Below are positions 12,931-23,008 of a DNA stretch of 37,620 nt, one piece after another. The notes beneath the pieces are model-generated. The model was not told where the DNA came from, made no database searches, and saw only the letters and a list, made by a program, of their open reading frames with translations. How positions within the stretch are numbered: the first letter of the stretch is position 1; the number at the start of each line of letters is the position of its first letter. The stretch is from positions 248,180 through 285,799 of the forward strand of contig BFEA01000064.1 of assembly GCA_003427395.1 (NCBI GenBank). Reading direction: 5' to 3'. The stretch comes from Chara braunii. Its lineage: Eukaryota; Streptophyta; Charophyceae; Charales; Characeae. The translations under genes and the position numbers were made by a program.

Positions 12931-13200
12931 AATCCGTGATCTGCTCCAGCTTTGTTTCCTCAGATGATTGTAACCCTGATGTATCCAACCGTTTTCAAGG
13001 CCGAATATATGTTCCCATTTTTTTTTTTATTGTTTTTTTTTCTGGAATCCGACAATCAAATCCGTGATCTGCTCGAGCTGTGTTCCCTCAGAGGATTGTA
13101 ACCTTGATCACACTGACACTTACGATAATGCATCTTGCCATTTTCACGGCCGAATCCGTGTTCCTGTCTTTTTTTTTTTCTTCAAGTTTTTGGAATCTGA
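12931..13200. repeat. Two-copy tandem repeat, unit about 130 bp
   Basis: Units start at 12931 and 13059 with AATCCGTGATCTGCTC. They share GATTGTAACC, TTTTCA.GGCCGAAT, a T tract and TGGAATC.GACAA. A third, more diverged piece follows at about 13250-13330 (CGATAATGTATA..TTTTCACGACCG). It lies wholly inside the TTAA element. Confidence 0.85.
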
Positions 13201-13330
13201 CAACCTGGCCACGGGGCTGAGATGCCCTCACTGAGGGCACACTCACACTAACACTTTCGATAATGTATATAACTGCAATCACACCCAGAGCTTTGTTTCG
13301 TTTTCTTGTTTTGTGAGTTTTCACGACCGT

Positions 13331-13367
<37 letters not shown>

Positions 13368-13479
13368 CTTCCCGTGAGAGTACCATAAAGAAATGGAGTG
13401 GGACCCAGACTCGGCAAAACTCGAAGCGCAGTGAAAATGAGGGTCGGCAAAAACAGGCTCGGAGGTGCTGGTGGTTTAA

Positions 13480-14179
13480 ACAAATAATATTTTGGAACTT
13501 CGTTGACAAGGTTTATTGGTAAATTGTATGTGATCTTATGCGTCAATAATCCATAAGTCATAAACCTGTTTTTTTTTTTAGGTAGCAGAAACAAACTCAA
13601 GTTCATGATAAATCTTTTATTTCATACTTATTTATGTTTCAAATATTAATATTTGAATCAACGGATGATGTTATAGTAGTTATCGATGACAAAACACTGC
13701 AAAGTTTTGACTTTTGGTATTAACCATAAGATACCATTATGTTTTTGTCTGCCTTTCATTTATACCCTATTCGTCTTTCAATTAAACGATAATATTTTTA
13801 GACATGCAATTTAAAAAAAATCCAATAGGTTTGTTGATTTTTAACAATAGTAATGCAAAAGGCAATGACTTACTAGACTACTGAGATTAAATGAAAATGA
13901 AGTTTTAGTAACCGTTTTATGTTTTCTTACATTAATGATGACCTACGAAGAACGGTTGCTTGTCTCTTTAATATTGGATGCGAAATAAGGTGATTAAGAC
14001 TCCGTGTACTGCACATTGAAAATCACATCATCGATATGCTAGATTTGTAGTAAACTAATTGTTTAGGGGAGAGCGATACTGATTGTATGGATTCCTCCTC
14101 CTCCGATCGTGGCATAGGGCCATGCTTGTGCTCTCATTTCATGTTTATACGCGTTAGTAGACTTACTCCATTTCCTATT
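13480..14179. other. AT-rich intergenic interval
   Basis: No gene, RNA or repeat boundary was identified between the TTAA element and the 75-bp tandem repeat. Confidence 0.5.
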
Positions 14180-14329
14180 GAAAACAACCTAACACTGCAC
14201 AAATGTCAAAGCGATAGCACGATGGACCCTAAGTTGTCGAACCTATTTTTTGTTGGAAACAACCTAACACTGCACAAATGTCAAAGCGATAGCACGATGG
14301 AACCCAAACGACCCACTCACGTCACCACC
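14180..14329. repeat. 75-bp tandem duplication
   Basis: Two copies with period 75 share a segment of about 48 bp containing AACCTAACACTGCACAAATG and AAAGCGATAGCACGATGGA with no visible mismatch. The near-identity points to a recent duplication. Confidence 0.93.
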
Positions 14330-14451
14330 ATCTCTATCACTCCATAGCTAGACATTTCCCATTTGTATGTATGTGTATGTGTGTGTTTAAAAAAAGCCCA
14401 AACTTTGTGTCTCATTCCATCCACAAAGCATCATAAACCACCACGATGATG

Positions 14452-14506
14452 GTCAGAGTTAGCGGTGCCTCTGAGAAAAGTGGCCAACTTTACTCACACC
14501 AACCCT
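14452..14506 (+). repeat. GT-associated dispersed repeat, copy 1 (partial)
   Basis: The core is CAGAGTTAGCGGTGCCTCTG followed by AGAAAAGTGG and CACACCAACCCT. It matches the full copies at 15966-16160 and 16695-16812 and is followed directly by a (GT)n tract. Confidence 0.75.
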
Positions 14507-14507
14507 T

Positions 14508-14511
<4 letters not shown>

Positions 14512-14556
<45 letters not shown>

Positions 14557-14651
14557 TGTTTGTGTGTGTGTGAATGTGTGTGCGTGTAGTTTTTTTTTTT
14601 TTGTGTGTGTGTGTGTGTGTGCGTGTGTTTGTGTGTGTGTGTGTGTGTGTG
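14512..14651. repeat. Long (GT)n microsatellite, interrupted by a T run
   Basis: GT units fill most of 14512-14651. A T run of about 12 (14589-14600) and a few point changes separate two long pure tracts. It could form Z-DNA. Confidence 0.95.
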
Positions 14652-15087
14652 ATGTATATGTCATGTTCCCCAGCGGTCAAGCTAACACATCGGATAGCGA
14701 ACTTACGAGCAACGAGATACAAACAAACCTGGTTCATAGTTAGAAAGAACAAGGAACATCCAGAACGAGTTATCCATACCATGGTCCATACATGTGTCTC
14801 ACACAACAAAATCCATTGAGAGCAACAAAATGAAGGAGAAAAAGAATCACAGAAAACTGCACAAACTCCCAAATTTGAGTAACTTCTCGACAACTTCTTT
14901 AAGGAGCACGTGACTTCACCACGGAACGTCATGTGCCACATGACTCACTATGGAGGATCAAAGCATTGTCTGGCTCACTACCTGACTACTTCACAACAGA
15001 AAATGAACCACAATCACTACTCCTTCCATCAAACACGAGTTGCTATGTGGAAAAAATGCAACTCCTCCTCTTCGACATCCACAGGCA

Positions 15088-15210
15088 GCCCAACCGACAT
15101 AGACTCCTGCATCAGCTGCAACCCTCATTGAGCGGTTCATTTCTTCCTGTGCACCACTAAGCCCAACCGACATAGACTGGTGCATCAGCTGCAACCCTCA
15201 TTGTGACTGG
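15088..15210. repeat. 73-bp direct repeat, two copies
   Basis: GCCCAACCGACATAGACT, GCATCAGCTGCAACCCTCAT and TTG recur at 15088 and 15161. The second copy is shorter. Confidence 0.9.
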
Positions 15211-15250
15211 TCTCGGCGTGTGTGCCACAACGCACAGGGAGTGGACCCCC

Positions 15251-15430
15251 CACACGTGGTTAACCATGTTAAGTAGTAAAGGATACGGAAAGCATGATTT
15301 CGTGGCCAGCGGAAATCCCTCTGCTGACATTTCTGTAAATTCTCTGAAAGCAAAATTTGCATGAAACTCTATTTTTATTGGTTTTTCTTATAACGGCACG
15401 GAAATTCAGGCCTCCGTTAACCGTCTGTCA
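15251..15430. repeat. Dispersed repeat with GTTAAC-containing ends, copy 2
   Basis: It shares CACACGTGGTTAACCA at the left, a GCAAAATTTGCATGAAACTC-like interior and CCTCCGTTAACCGTCTGTC at the right with the copy at 5386-5534. Confidence 0.5.
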
Positions 15431-15711
15431 GAAGTGAGCTCAATGAAAGTCGACAGTTCCAAGAGAGTTAGGTAGGCAGCAAACATCACCGCTAGAAGGC
15501 ACGCGATATACATTCGGATCTGTGATTACAGCTAGACTAACAACTTGATTCCTCCACAGGTCGTCGTTACAATCAGTGCAAAAACCTAGTACGAGTTCTC
15601 GGTTCAAAATGATCAATTAAGACTCCTCTGCTCCAGGATCACGCAGCAATTCCTGCGTCGACATGCATGCACCACAACAACCACAAATAGCAACGGGAGC
15701 AATAAAACATG

Positions 15712-15825
15712 AGTGGACAAGAAATACACCACGCTGCCCAGAGTTAGTGATACCCCTGTGCGAGGTGGTCGACTTTACTCATACCAACCCTGCAACAATC
15801 CTAGCGGACTGTCGGTCCAAACTGT
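15712..15825 (+). repeat. GT-associated dispersed repeat, copy 2
   Basis: It contains CCAGAGTTAGTGATACCCCTG, GTGGTCGACTTTACTCA and the downstream GGACTGTCGGTCCAAACTG, which is a degenerate form of the GTCAGTTCAAACCCC box seen in copy 3. A (GT)n-rich stretch follows at 15890-15920. Confidence 0.75.
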
Positions 15826-15965
15826 GTGTGTTGTCTTGTACGCTATACACAACTCCACGAAAAAAAAGCGCATAACTGTGGCACTGTTGTGTGTGGGTGT
15901 GTGTGCGTGTGTTGTCATGATCACTAATACACAACTGCACACACGAAAAGCAGCATGACTGTGCC

Positions 15966-16160
15966 AGACTGTTCTGTCAGACTCTCACTGACTCGTCGGG
16001 AGATTGAACCCCAACAGTCTGCCCAGGATGCATACTACCGATGGATAAGTACTCGCCACGTCGGCCAGAGTTAGCGGTATCCCTGAGAAAAGTGGTCGAC
16101 TCACACCAACCCTGCAATTTTAGCAGGCTGTCAGTTCAAACCCCTGACAAGAATGGTAGC
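15966..16160 (+). repeat. GT-associated dispersed repeat, copy 3 (most complete)
   Basis: The order is GTCAGACTCTCACTGACTCG, TTGAACCCCAACAGTCTGCC, GATGGATAAGTACTCG, CCAGAGTTAGCGGTATCCCTG and AGAAAAGTGGTCGACTC. It ends in GTCAGTTCAAACCCCTGAC, which matches the RNA polymerase III B-box pattern GWTCRANNC. No convincing A box was found, so a tRNA-derived SINE is possible but unproven. Confidence 0.75.
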
Positions 16161-16694
16161 AAGTCTGAGAAACTAGTCTGTCACGGCCATAAAACCCACC
16201 CTGCACACCAACTCAGTCATGGGTATTTGTTGTGAATTATCTCCACGACTCCCCGTTTTTCACCCCAATGACTAGACCCAAAATTGAAGCAGTTTTACCT
16301 CTACAGCAGACAACGAAGCACAATAACGATGAGCAGAACCGGCATTTAGACGATTCTGCCTCCGTAGCAAACAACTTGAACGCTTGAAGCAAAGTAAACT
16401 TGTTCGTTATATTGCCTTCCCTTGTACAATCCCTTTTTCCCTTTCTTTTCTTTGTCTTCCTTTAGGGTACCCCTACTATTTCTTTCTTGCAGCTTCCCTT
16501 TTACTGTGCCTCTCACGCATTTAAGGCTTGGCACATCATTTGTGGTTGAGTGCAAGCTGCCCACATCCCCCATATACGCCATAATGGCCCACTTGCACGC
16601 GCTATGAAAGTGCAATTTTGGGTGCATACTCGTGTCTGTGTGTGTTGGCATGTTCACTATACACAACAAGAAAAAAGCATGACTACTGTTTCCT

Positions 16695-16812
16695 CAGACT
16701 TTCACCGACTCGTCAGCCTGGAGGCTCAACCCCAATGCATTCGACTGATGGATAAGGACTCGTCACGTCGCGCAGAGTTAGCGATAGCCCTGAGAAAAGT
16801 GGTCAGCTTACT
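16695..16812 (+). repeat. GT-associated dispersed repeat, copy 4
   Basis: It shares ACTTTCACCGACTCGTCAG, CTGATGGATAAGGACTCGTC, GCAGAGTTAGCGATAGCCCTG and AGAAAAGTGGTC with copy 3, then runs straight into a (GT)n tract (about 16817-16835). Confidence 0.8.
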
Positions 16813-17044
16813 CAGTGTGTGTGTGTGCGTGTGTTGTAGACTTTCACCGCGACAGCCCCTGTTCCACCAGATGGGTAGATCCAAGATCGAAGTAGCTTTT
16901 GCTCTATTGCAGACGATGAAGCGTGCTCTGGATGAGCCAATCCAACAATGACACAGTTATCCCCCTGTGGCAAGCGACGTGGAGCAGAATAGATTCGTTA
17001 TATCCCTTTTTTTTGTGTGTGTGCCTGTCTCAGGGGTTTCACTA

Positions 17045-17165
17045 ACTCTTGGTAATGCGAGAGTCCTTATCCATCAGTCACATGCATCGTGGGCAGACTG
17101 TCGGGGTTCAGCCTCCTGATGAGTCGGTGAAAGTCGCTGACTAAACAGTCTGGCACAGTCATGTG
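17045..17165 (-). repeat. GT-associated dispersed repeat, copy 5 (inverted)
   Basis: Read on the minus strand it gives TGACTGTGCCAGACTGTT, ACTTTCACCGACTCATCAG, GAACCCCGACAGTCTGCCCA and CTGATGGATAAGGACTC, collinear with copies 3 and 4 but in opposite orientation. Confidence 0.8.
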
Positions 17166-17259
17166 TGGGTGTGCCTGTGTCTGTGCACAAGCATGCTGTT
17201 TCAGCGCCTGCACGCCTCTGTGTCTTTGATTGTGTGTGTGTATGTGTGTTGAGAGACTG

Positions 17260-17261
<2 letters not shown>

Positions 17262-17297
<36 letters not shown>
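17262..17297. repeat. (TGAT)n tetranucleotide repeat
   Basis: About eight or nine TGAT units. The same motif dominates the 30.65-32.5 kb field. Confidence 0.95.
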
Positions 17298-18454
17298 TAA
17301 AAAAGAAGAGGAAAGAAAAGAAAAGCCGGCGGCGTACCCAAACTGTTCGACCCCCACATCTTCATAGACTTTTAAAAGTTTGGCCGAACGCCTGAATGTT
17401 CAGCAGGTGGGGGGTAGACGGCAAACATTTGGTTAGTTAACACTGGTGCTAATAATATTGTATGAGGAGGTCTGAAGAAAACTCGAGAGGCATAAATTGA
17501 GTGCTCGTCTTCAAAAAGTACTACAAAGATGCGCATGTACAAAAGGTTCTGGCCGCAAAACAATGCATTTTTTGGCTTCCTGCTACCACTACCAGTAGCC
17601 CTACATCTTCTTGGTTCGGTGGGTCGGGCTCCACAAAAGCAGTGTCGGTTTCGTTGACATAGCCTAGGGGGCTTGACGGTTTAAGCAGACCTCACCTACC
17701 AATCGGGATACCAACTGAACAGGTCAGACAGCTATCTACATCCCACTCACGGGCGGGCAATCATGTCCAGGTGGGAACCATCTGTACCTCCCCATGCCAA
17801 ACAAAGCTTGCCACACCAAAAAACAAATAAGATTATATTCTCAAAAAGGTTGTGGGATGGTGGGGGGGGCAGTGCTTGAGGGAGGGTGTCCGACAAAAGG
17901 GTGCATGCGCCGAGTTCACCCTACCTGCCAGAGAAGTGGACTCACCCACGACACAGGAGACACTCGAGGACAGTTCTCAACCTCAACCAACACACACGGG
18001 GGAGTATTGACCCTGGATCGGCGCTTCCCTGACTGCTGCGCCGGGGCTCTCTACGATCGAAATCGGACACATGCTCGAATCCTTCTATGGCGACCTGCCG
18101 GGAGGGAGTCCACTGACGCCTGTCAGCACTAGGGCCGCTAGCTCATGCCTGTGAGGAAGGTAGAGTGCCCTCACTCCTCCCCCAACTCTTCCCCTACCGA
18201 GCCCACCTCCTGCCCGCGCCCAGCCCCCTAAGACCCGCACAACCCAAGGGGAACGTGCAAGTGGCCACATCAGTCGACGCCCTCCGGTCCGAGAGACATG
18301 CAGGATGCGGCAGAACAGACCTGTGGGACCTGGCATGTCAGTCGATCGGCACCGGTGCTCCACCACTGACGATAAGACCACTTTACGCACCCGGCGTGTC
18401 CCTGGCCTGCGTCAGGCGACGCCCGCCAGCAGAATGCGCAGAGTTGAGGGTTCG
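17298..18454. other. Intergenic, no recognised feature
   Basis: Moderately GC-rich sequence with short frames on both strands, none recognised. No RNA gene was seen. Confidence 0.5.
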
Positions 18455-18533
18455 AGAATTCTGAACCCACAACCTCAGACCACAATGCACATTCGCTACC
18501 GATGCGCCCTACCCGCTGAACTACGGCCCTCTT
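18455..18533 (-). repeat. tRNA-like sequence, probable SINE head
   Basis: The minus strand reads GGGCCGTAGTTCAGCGGGTA, then GGGCGCATCGGTAGCGAATG, then GTTGTGGGTTCAGAATTC. TAGTTCAGCGG fits the A-box pattern TRGYNNARNNG. GGGTTCAGAAT is close to a B box, but with an irregular T loop. A GCGCAT/ATGTGC pairing could be an anticodon stem, but the loop is too long for a functional tRNA. I read it as a decayed tRNA-derived retroposon, not a tRNA gene. Confidence 0.5.
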
Positions 18534-19550
18534 TGCCCTTTTGAAGGTAATCCCGCAGCATCCGATACCTCAGAATCTTCCATGACACATAACCAGATGA
18601 AAAGCTATCCCTTACTGTACAGTCCCAAGGCGAGATGCCGCGAGGCCAACCAGTCAGTATTCCATGTCGCTAAAACCCAACAAATGGCTTTCTAATGAAA
18701 AAAAATGAAACTAACCTGTGCGTAACCCGTCATACGCTCAAAAGTGAAAAATCAAGCTTACAACAAAACTGGGTCAGACAGTCATCCCACTTCAAAGTTG
18801 TCAGCATTAAAAAAAAAAAAACATGCTAGAACAAAAAAACATGCTAGAACAAATGTGGGTCCGCAGACCCCTCTCACACCCTTCACTCCCTTCAAGCCCC
18901 ATTGCTATAGCACAGAGCGAGCGAGGCTCTCCTACCCGCAGGTCATTTCAAAGAACGGAAGTCGCATCTACGAAACCACAACCGAGAGCAAAAGATGATG
19001 CGCCCGGCCACAGGAGGATAAACTTAAAACAGCTAATCAAAGAATCTGATAGTAAAGTTTGTAAACTCGTTATAATCGGAAATGAGAATCGCGACTACAA
19101 CAGTTAAATTGAAACATCTCATGGAAACTCCATATTCCATGAGAGACAATGAAATGCCCAGAAAACTGGTGTTATGCAAACATGCATGAGAAAACACTCC
19201 CAATGCCTGCGAATGTGAGGAAGGGAGTCTCTTCTGGAGATCGAGGGGGTTTGGCCTCCTTCGCTGACCTAGCAAGTGAAGTGCATCGACATCGGAAAAG
19301 CGGACAGGCTTGATTGGTTGAATTCCCCAGCAACCTATGTGATGACATCTTAACCCCCCCCCCCCCCCCCCCCTAGTTGGCAGGCGCCTAAGTTGACGAA
19401 GCTAGTAAGCTAACTTCGGAGGCTCGCGAGCCTGCAACTGCGCTTTTACAAAGTGGCCTGCCGCTTTCGCTACCGGCCCAGCCCCGAATCGAATCGCTCT
19501 GACTGCGAATGCCAGCAAGAACATTAGTTAGGTTTGTGTGAACTTGTGGT
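18534..19550. other. Intergenic interval with a poly(C) tract
   Basis: A run of about 20 C occurs at roughly 19353-19373. The segment 19405-19500 has tRNA-like wording (GCTACCGGCCCAGCCCCGAA, then TCGAATCGC) but does not fold into a clear tRNA. Nothing else was recognised. Confidence 0.5.
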
Positions 19551-19763
19551 TTAAACCACCAGTACTCGGCCCAGTTATCGATGGCAAGCCAGAATATGCC
19601 CTGCGCGCCGTTTAGCGCCGACCCGGCAGCGAAACAAAAAAAAAAAATTGTTTTGGATGGCGGCGTCAGCCTTTCAGGTCCGGTACCCCAGGCCTCCTAA
19701 ACTTGCAGGGCGTTAACGACAACACCCCCGGGCCGACATATGGGCCAAGTACTGGTGGTTTAA
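19551..19763. mobile_element. 0.21-kb TTAA-flanked TIR element (copy 2 of 3)
   Basis: The left end is TTAA plus ACCACCAGTACTCGGCCCA. The right end, reverse-complemented, is TTAA plus ACCACCAGTACTTGGCCCA: 19-bp inverted termini with one mismatch, both next to TTAA. The interior has no coding capacity. It shares a CAGCC.TT.AGGTCCGGT stretch in the same orientation with the copy at 20080, so the two are members of one family. Confidence 0.82.
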
Positions 19764-20079
19764 GGATGAACACGGGAGGAAACACCAGCAGGGGGAGCCA
19801 TTGACCAGACGTTCCGAAACAGCAAAGAAAGCGGTGGAGGGAACCAATGCCACACACACACAAAGTTTCGCTTGAAAGCAGGAAATGTTAACATGAGAGA
19901 TATTGTGTACTAGGGGGAAGAGGGTGTGTGAGGAGTGAGGAGGGACGACCTTTCATGGTTTACTTTCATGGGGCAGCCAGCTGGGATGGTTGCCTTGCTG
20001 GTAGTGAAGGTTGGACTGTCATGGCTATTGGACGGTGCTAAGCATCTGGAAGAAGGGGACCCTGCTGCAGTGACAAGAC

Positions 20080-20262
20080 TTAAAACCACCAGTTCACCCA
20101 GGTTGGGGCGCGGCATTGCGCACCCAGCTTTTCTGAACCGCCAGCGGCGCACTTGTTTTCTGTTTCGGCTCGTAGGGCCAGCCATTGAGGTCCGGTCGGC
20201 CCGAGCCGCGAAAGTTTCGGAGTAGGCGACGAACAGACCAGGGCCGTGTACTGGTGGTTTAA
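20080..20262. mobile_element. 0.18-kb TTAA-flanked TIR element (copy 3 of 3)
   Basis: The left end is TTAA plus AACCACCAGTTCACCC (one extra A). The right end, reverse-complemented, is TTAA plus ACCACCAGTACACGGCCC. It lies only 316 bp from the previous copy and shares its central AGGTCCGGTCGGCCC-like motif. Non-autonomous. Confidence 0.75.
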
Positions 20263-20825
20263 GATCCGACATTGGGGTTCTCAAGAACAAGGAAAAGAAG
20301 GATGGAAAGGGAGGATAGACAAATCCCTTACACTCGCAAAAGGGACTGAAGTTGAGAGGAAGGTGGTAGAATGCATGCTTACAATGCAACACCATTGTTA
20401 CAGGATGCTGAACATGGTTTGCAGCAGGGACATTTCTCCAATGGTTGGCAATGTGACAGTGCTTTTGGTGACCATCAGCATACCAAAGAATAAGATAATG
20501 ATGATGATGGTGGCGAGGACGACGAAGAAGAAGAAGGAAGAAAGAAAGAAAGAAAAAAAGAAAGAAAAAATCTGAGCTGAACCAGCTCCGATCCTCACTT
20601 TTGGGGAGCATTGGTCCGGGTACTAGTACAGTAGCATCCACTCTACACGTCCCCCCATTATGGGTGGAGGGCCCTCTGGTAGCATCAATTGCCCCATCTG
20701 GGGGCAATTGACTGCCAGATGAGCCCATAAAATGAAGGAAAGCCCTTTCGCATCTGGCATTTCTAACTCCCCCTTCGCCCCCCCAGCACCCCCCCCTTGG
20801 AGAACACACACACACACACACGCAC

Positions 20826-20863
<38 letters not shown>

Positions 20864-21060
20864 TTGACATGAGACCTGGAGAGCTCCTCTCAGCGGATGT
20901 GTGACTGTTGATCATTCGTGGAGCTGCGGGTCATTGTCTGCTGAAAAGGAGCTAGCATGCATGGTGAAGAATGAAGCCTGAGCTGTTTTTTTTCCAATAT
21001 TGTCCTTAGGTGGACAGAGTACCCAAACCATCAAGGAACACTCCACTGGGTGCATTAGAT
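20263..21060. other. Intergenic interval with simple repeats
   Basis: It contains an AAG/AAAG-rich purine tract (about 20519-20570) and a (CA)n tract (20808-20861). A long minus-strand frame crosses this interval and the neighbouring TTAA element but is made of repeats and has no recognisable domain. Confidence 0.6.
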
Positions 21061-21071
21061 TAGATGCCCCA

Positions 21072-21176
21072 GTCCTCAGGGACATCCATTAAAATTGGAA
21101 CGATACAGAGAGAAAGAAGATTAGCATGGCCCCTGCTTTCGAGGATGATTCGCATAAATCCAGAAATGGTCCGAAA
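21072..21176 (+). pseudogene. U6 snRNA retropseudogene, copy 1
   Basis: It is collinear with U6 snRNA from the 5' stem (GTCCTCAGGGACATCC) through AAAATTGGAACGATACAGAG, GATTAGCATGGCCCCTGC and CGCATAAATC to AGAAATGGTCC. A 6-nt insertion falls inside the ACAGAGA catalytic box (ACAGAGAGAAAGAAGATTAGC against ACAGAGAAGATTAGC), which should abolish splicing function. The 3' end is A-rich rather than T-rich. TAGATGCCCC (21061-21070) before it and TAGTTGCCCT (21191-21200) after it match at 8 of 10 and may be the target duplication. I see no plant U6 upstream element or TATA box, so a retroposed copy is favoured over a gene. Confidence 0.85.
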
Positions 21177-21845
21177 AAGGAAAAAACGACTAGTTGCCCT
21201 TATCTGAACAGTGAACACCTTTACATTTCAAATCAATAAATTAATGACAGTACAAATAATCGTCCTCCTCCCAAAGCTACAGGTGGGTGGAGTCCTCTGC
21301 CAAGTACACCTTGCAAAGGCGTCAAACCAGAGGTGGGCAATCATCCGACTGATGAGGATCTGCCTTATTTCCTCCCCAAAAAAAAAGGTATATCAGTATG
21401 ACTTGCCGTGAAGTTGACGAGAACCTGAACGCAGGAAATCCTCCTCCCACCAGATCAACATTTTCCTTGTGACATCTCAGAAAAGCTAAATTACATGTAA
21501 AGCATCTCAAAAGTAAACTCGACAAGGACTCACAAATGCAAACAACACTGCCGTTGCCCGCATTTATACACTGCAGTTAAAAACTCTCCCCTACCGATCA
21601 GGAAAGACAAAGGAAACTCTCCCCTCCGGATGAGGAAAGAAAATGTTCTACAAAACAGACCAGAACGGAAAAGAACAACAGCCCCCCATCACAGCCACAT
21701 ACCGAAAAGAGGCCCCACAACATCATGAGAAAACTAGCCCCATCCACTACCAGCCAGAAGACAAGCCTGCAGTCGCTGCTGTTCCGCCCCCCCCCCCTTC
21801 CATCTTCCGCGCGCCCCCCCCCCCCCCCCCCCCCACCCATTTTGC
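21177..21845. other. Intergenic interval with poly(C)/poly(G) tracts
   Basis: Two C runs at about 21787-21798 and 21817-21834 would make the minus strand G-quadruplex prone. No gene was recognised. Confidence 0.55.
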
Positions 21846-21930
21846 CGAGTAGAACGTACGGTCATTATACCCGTATATGGCGCAACTTTCACTCGCAATG
21901 CAGTGCAAACGACGGTACGTTCTATTCAGG
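21846..21930. mobile_element. Short palindromic MITE (family M, copy A)
   Basis: The left arm GAGTAGAACGTACGGTCATT pairs with the reverse complement of the right arm, GAATAGAACGTACCGTCGTT. The right side continues outward as ACCGTCTTCACC, which is also the outer sequence of copy B at 30230. Total length is about 85 bp, with no coding capacity. Confidence 0.75.
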
Positions 21931-22319
21931 TGAAGACGGTAGTTCAAGATGCTGCCAATTAACATACAATGATGGTCTTTCGCTGTGCATGGCAACTCGG
22001 AGTCGCAAAACGCCGCCACTATCTAAAGTAGGAAAGAACAATCAGCACATGTAATGCCTACATTTGTGGCCCTTCATTTCACTATCGAACACTGTCACAG
22101 TCATCGCGGTCACAGTGTCACGTTCAACCATGCCGACTGCCAAACGCTTGAGAGAGTGGGCGCCCACTGTGGGAGGCTTGGGGCGCACAGGATGATGAAG
22201 CCCTCTGCCGCCAAAACATCAGCCTGACGATCCGGTGACACCAGGGACCAATGCTAAAGCACCTTGAACATTATAACATTTCTAGTCCACTGACTCCACT
22301 CCACCAAAAAGAAAAAAGT

Positions 22320-22546
22320 TCTCCAATTTGCACACATCTGTCTACACAACCTTGCTAGTGGATGTGACACCGAAGACGGAATTCCTGGAGTTTGCACATA
22401 TCCGTCTATAGCCTTCCTAGTGGATGCCACCAAAGACAGAATTTCTAGATCTTGGACGCGTCTACCTCACACCTTTCTTCTTCTAGTGAATCCTGCTGAA
22501 CACAGAATTTATGGAATTTGCGCACGTCTGTCCGAAGCCTTTCTTT
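22320..22546. repeat. Degenerate tandem repeat, unit about 65-80 bp
   Basis: Successive units carry CACATCTGTCTA / CACATATCCGTCTA / CGCGTCTACCT / CGCACGTCTGTCC, each followed by CTAGTG.AT, a GA.GACAGAAT-like block and GAATTTG. They grade into the cleaner 187-bp repeat that follows. Confidence 0.65.
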
Positions 22547-22912
22547 GCACAAGGATCAGCATTGGTGAAAACTGCGAGCACAGAAGTTCTAGACTTATTG
22601 CACGTCTGTCTAAGTTTCTAAAACCCTCTAGAATGTGTGCATGTCTGTCTAAAACCTTTCTTCCCACAACAACGACAAGCTTGTCAAAAACTGCGAACTG
22701 ACGAGGAGTGCGTTCACACAAAGAGAAGACTTCGCACAAGGATCAGCCTTGCCAAAAACTGCGAGCACAGAACTTCTAGATGCACGTCTGTCTAAATTTC
22801 TAAAACCCTCTAGAATGTGTGCATGTCTGTCTAAAACCTTTCTTCCCACAACAACGATGAGCTTGTCAAAAACTGCAAACTGACGAGGAGTGCATTCACA
22901 CAAAGAGAAGAC
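22547..22912. repeat. 187-bp tandem duplication
   Basis: Copy 1 starts at 22547 and copy 2 at 22734, both with GCACAAGGATCAGC. They share AAAACTGCGAGCACAGAA, GCACGTCTGTCTAA, AAACCCTCTAGAATGTGTGC, AACCTTTCTTCCCACAACAA and CACACAAAGAGAAGACTT at high identity. Confidence 0.95.
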
Positions 22913-22974
22913 TTGGTCGACGAGCAAGGGCTCTGCTGACCAATCAATTCTTGCAGCATTACATCTGTTTCGGA

Positions 22975-23008
22975 GGGTGGGGCGGGGCAGGGGGAGAGGG
23001 TGGGGGGA
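22975..23008 (+). other. G-quadruplex-forming motif
   Basis: Five or more runs of three to six G with 1-3 nt loops (GGGTGGGGCGGGGCAGGGGG and on) meet the usual G4 pattern. No gene lies directly beside it. Confidence 0.75.

Larger units (their letters stand above)
12596..13479. mobile_element. 0.88-kb TTAA-flanked TIR element (copy 1 of 3)
   Basis: The left end is TTAA followed by ACCACCAGTACCTCC. The right end, reverse-complemented, is TTAA followed by ACCACCAGCACCTCC, so the 15-bp inverted termini differ at one base and both abut TTAA. TTAA target duplications are typical of the piggyBac and Kolobok superfamilies. The interior carries a perfect 25-bp inverted repeat near the left end, two tandem copies of a roughly 130-bp unit and a T run of about 36 bases. 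No transposase frame is present, so it is non-autonomous. Confidence 0.75.

Noticed and set aside
17378-17402. Fragment of the 0.16-kb element (GGCCGAACGCCTGAATGTTC)
   Set aside because: Only about 20 bases resemble the GC-rich tip and nothing else nearby matches.
18085-18390. 101-codon minus-strand frame
   Set aside because: Gly/Arg-rich, overlapped by frames on the other strand, no motif.
19405-19500. tRNA gene
   Set aside because: It has B-box-like TCGAATCGC, but no consistent cloverleaf on either strand.
19910-20857. 315-codon minus-strand frame
   Set aside because: It spans the (CA)n tract, the purine tract and a TTAA element, reading as Cys/Val, Phe/Leu/Ser and Arg-rich low-complexity sequence. 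No domain.
21072-21176. Functional U6 snRNA gene
   Set aside because: The ACAGAGA box has a 6-nt insertion, the promoter elements are missing, the end is A-rich instead of a T terminator, and a possible target duplication is present.
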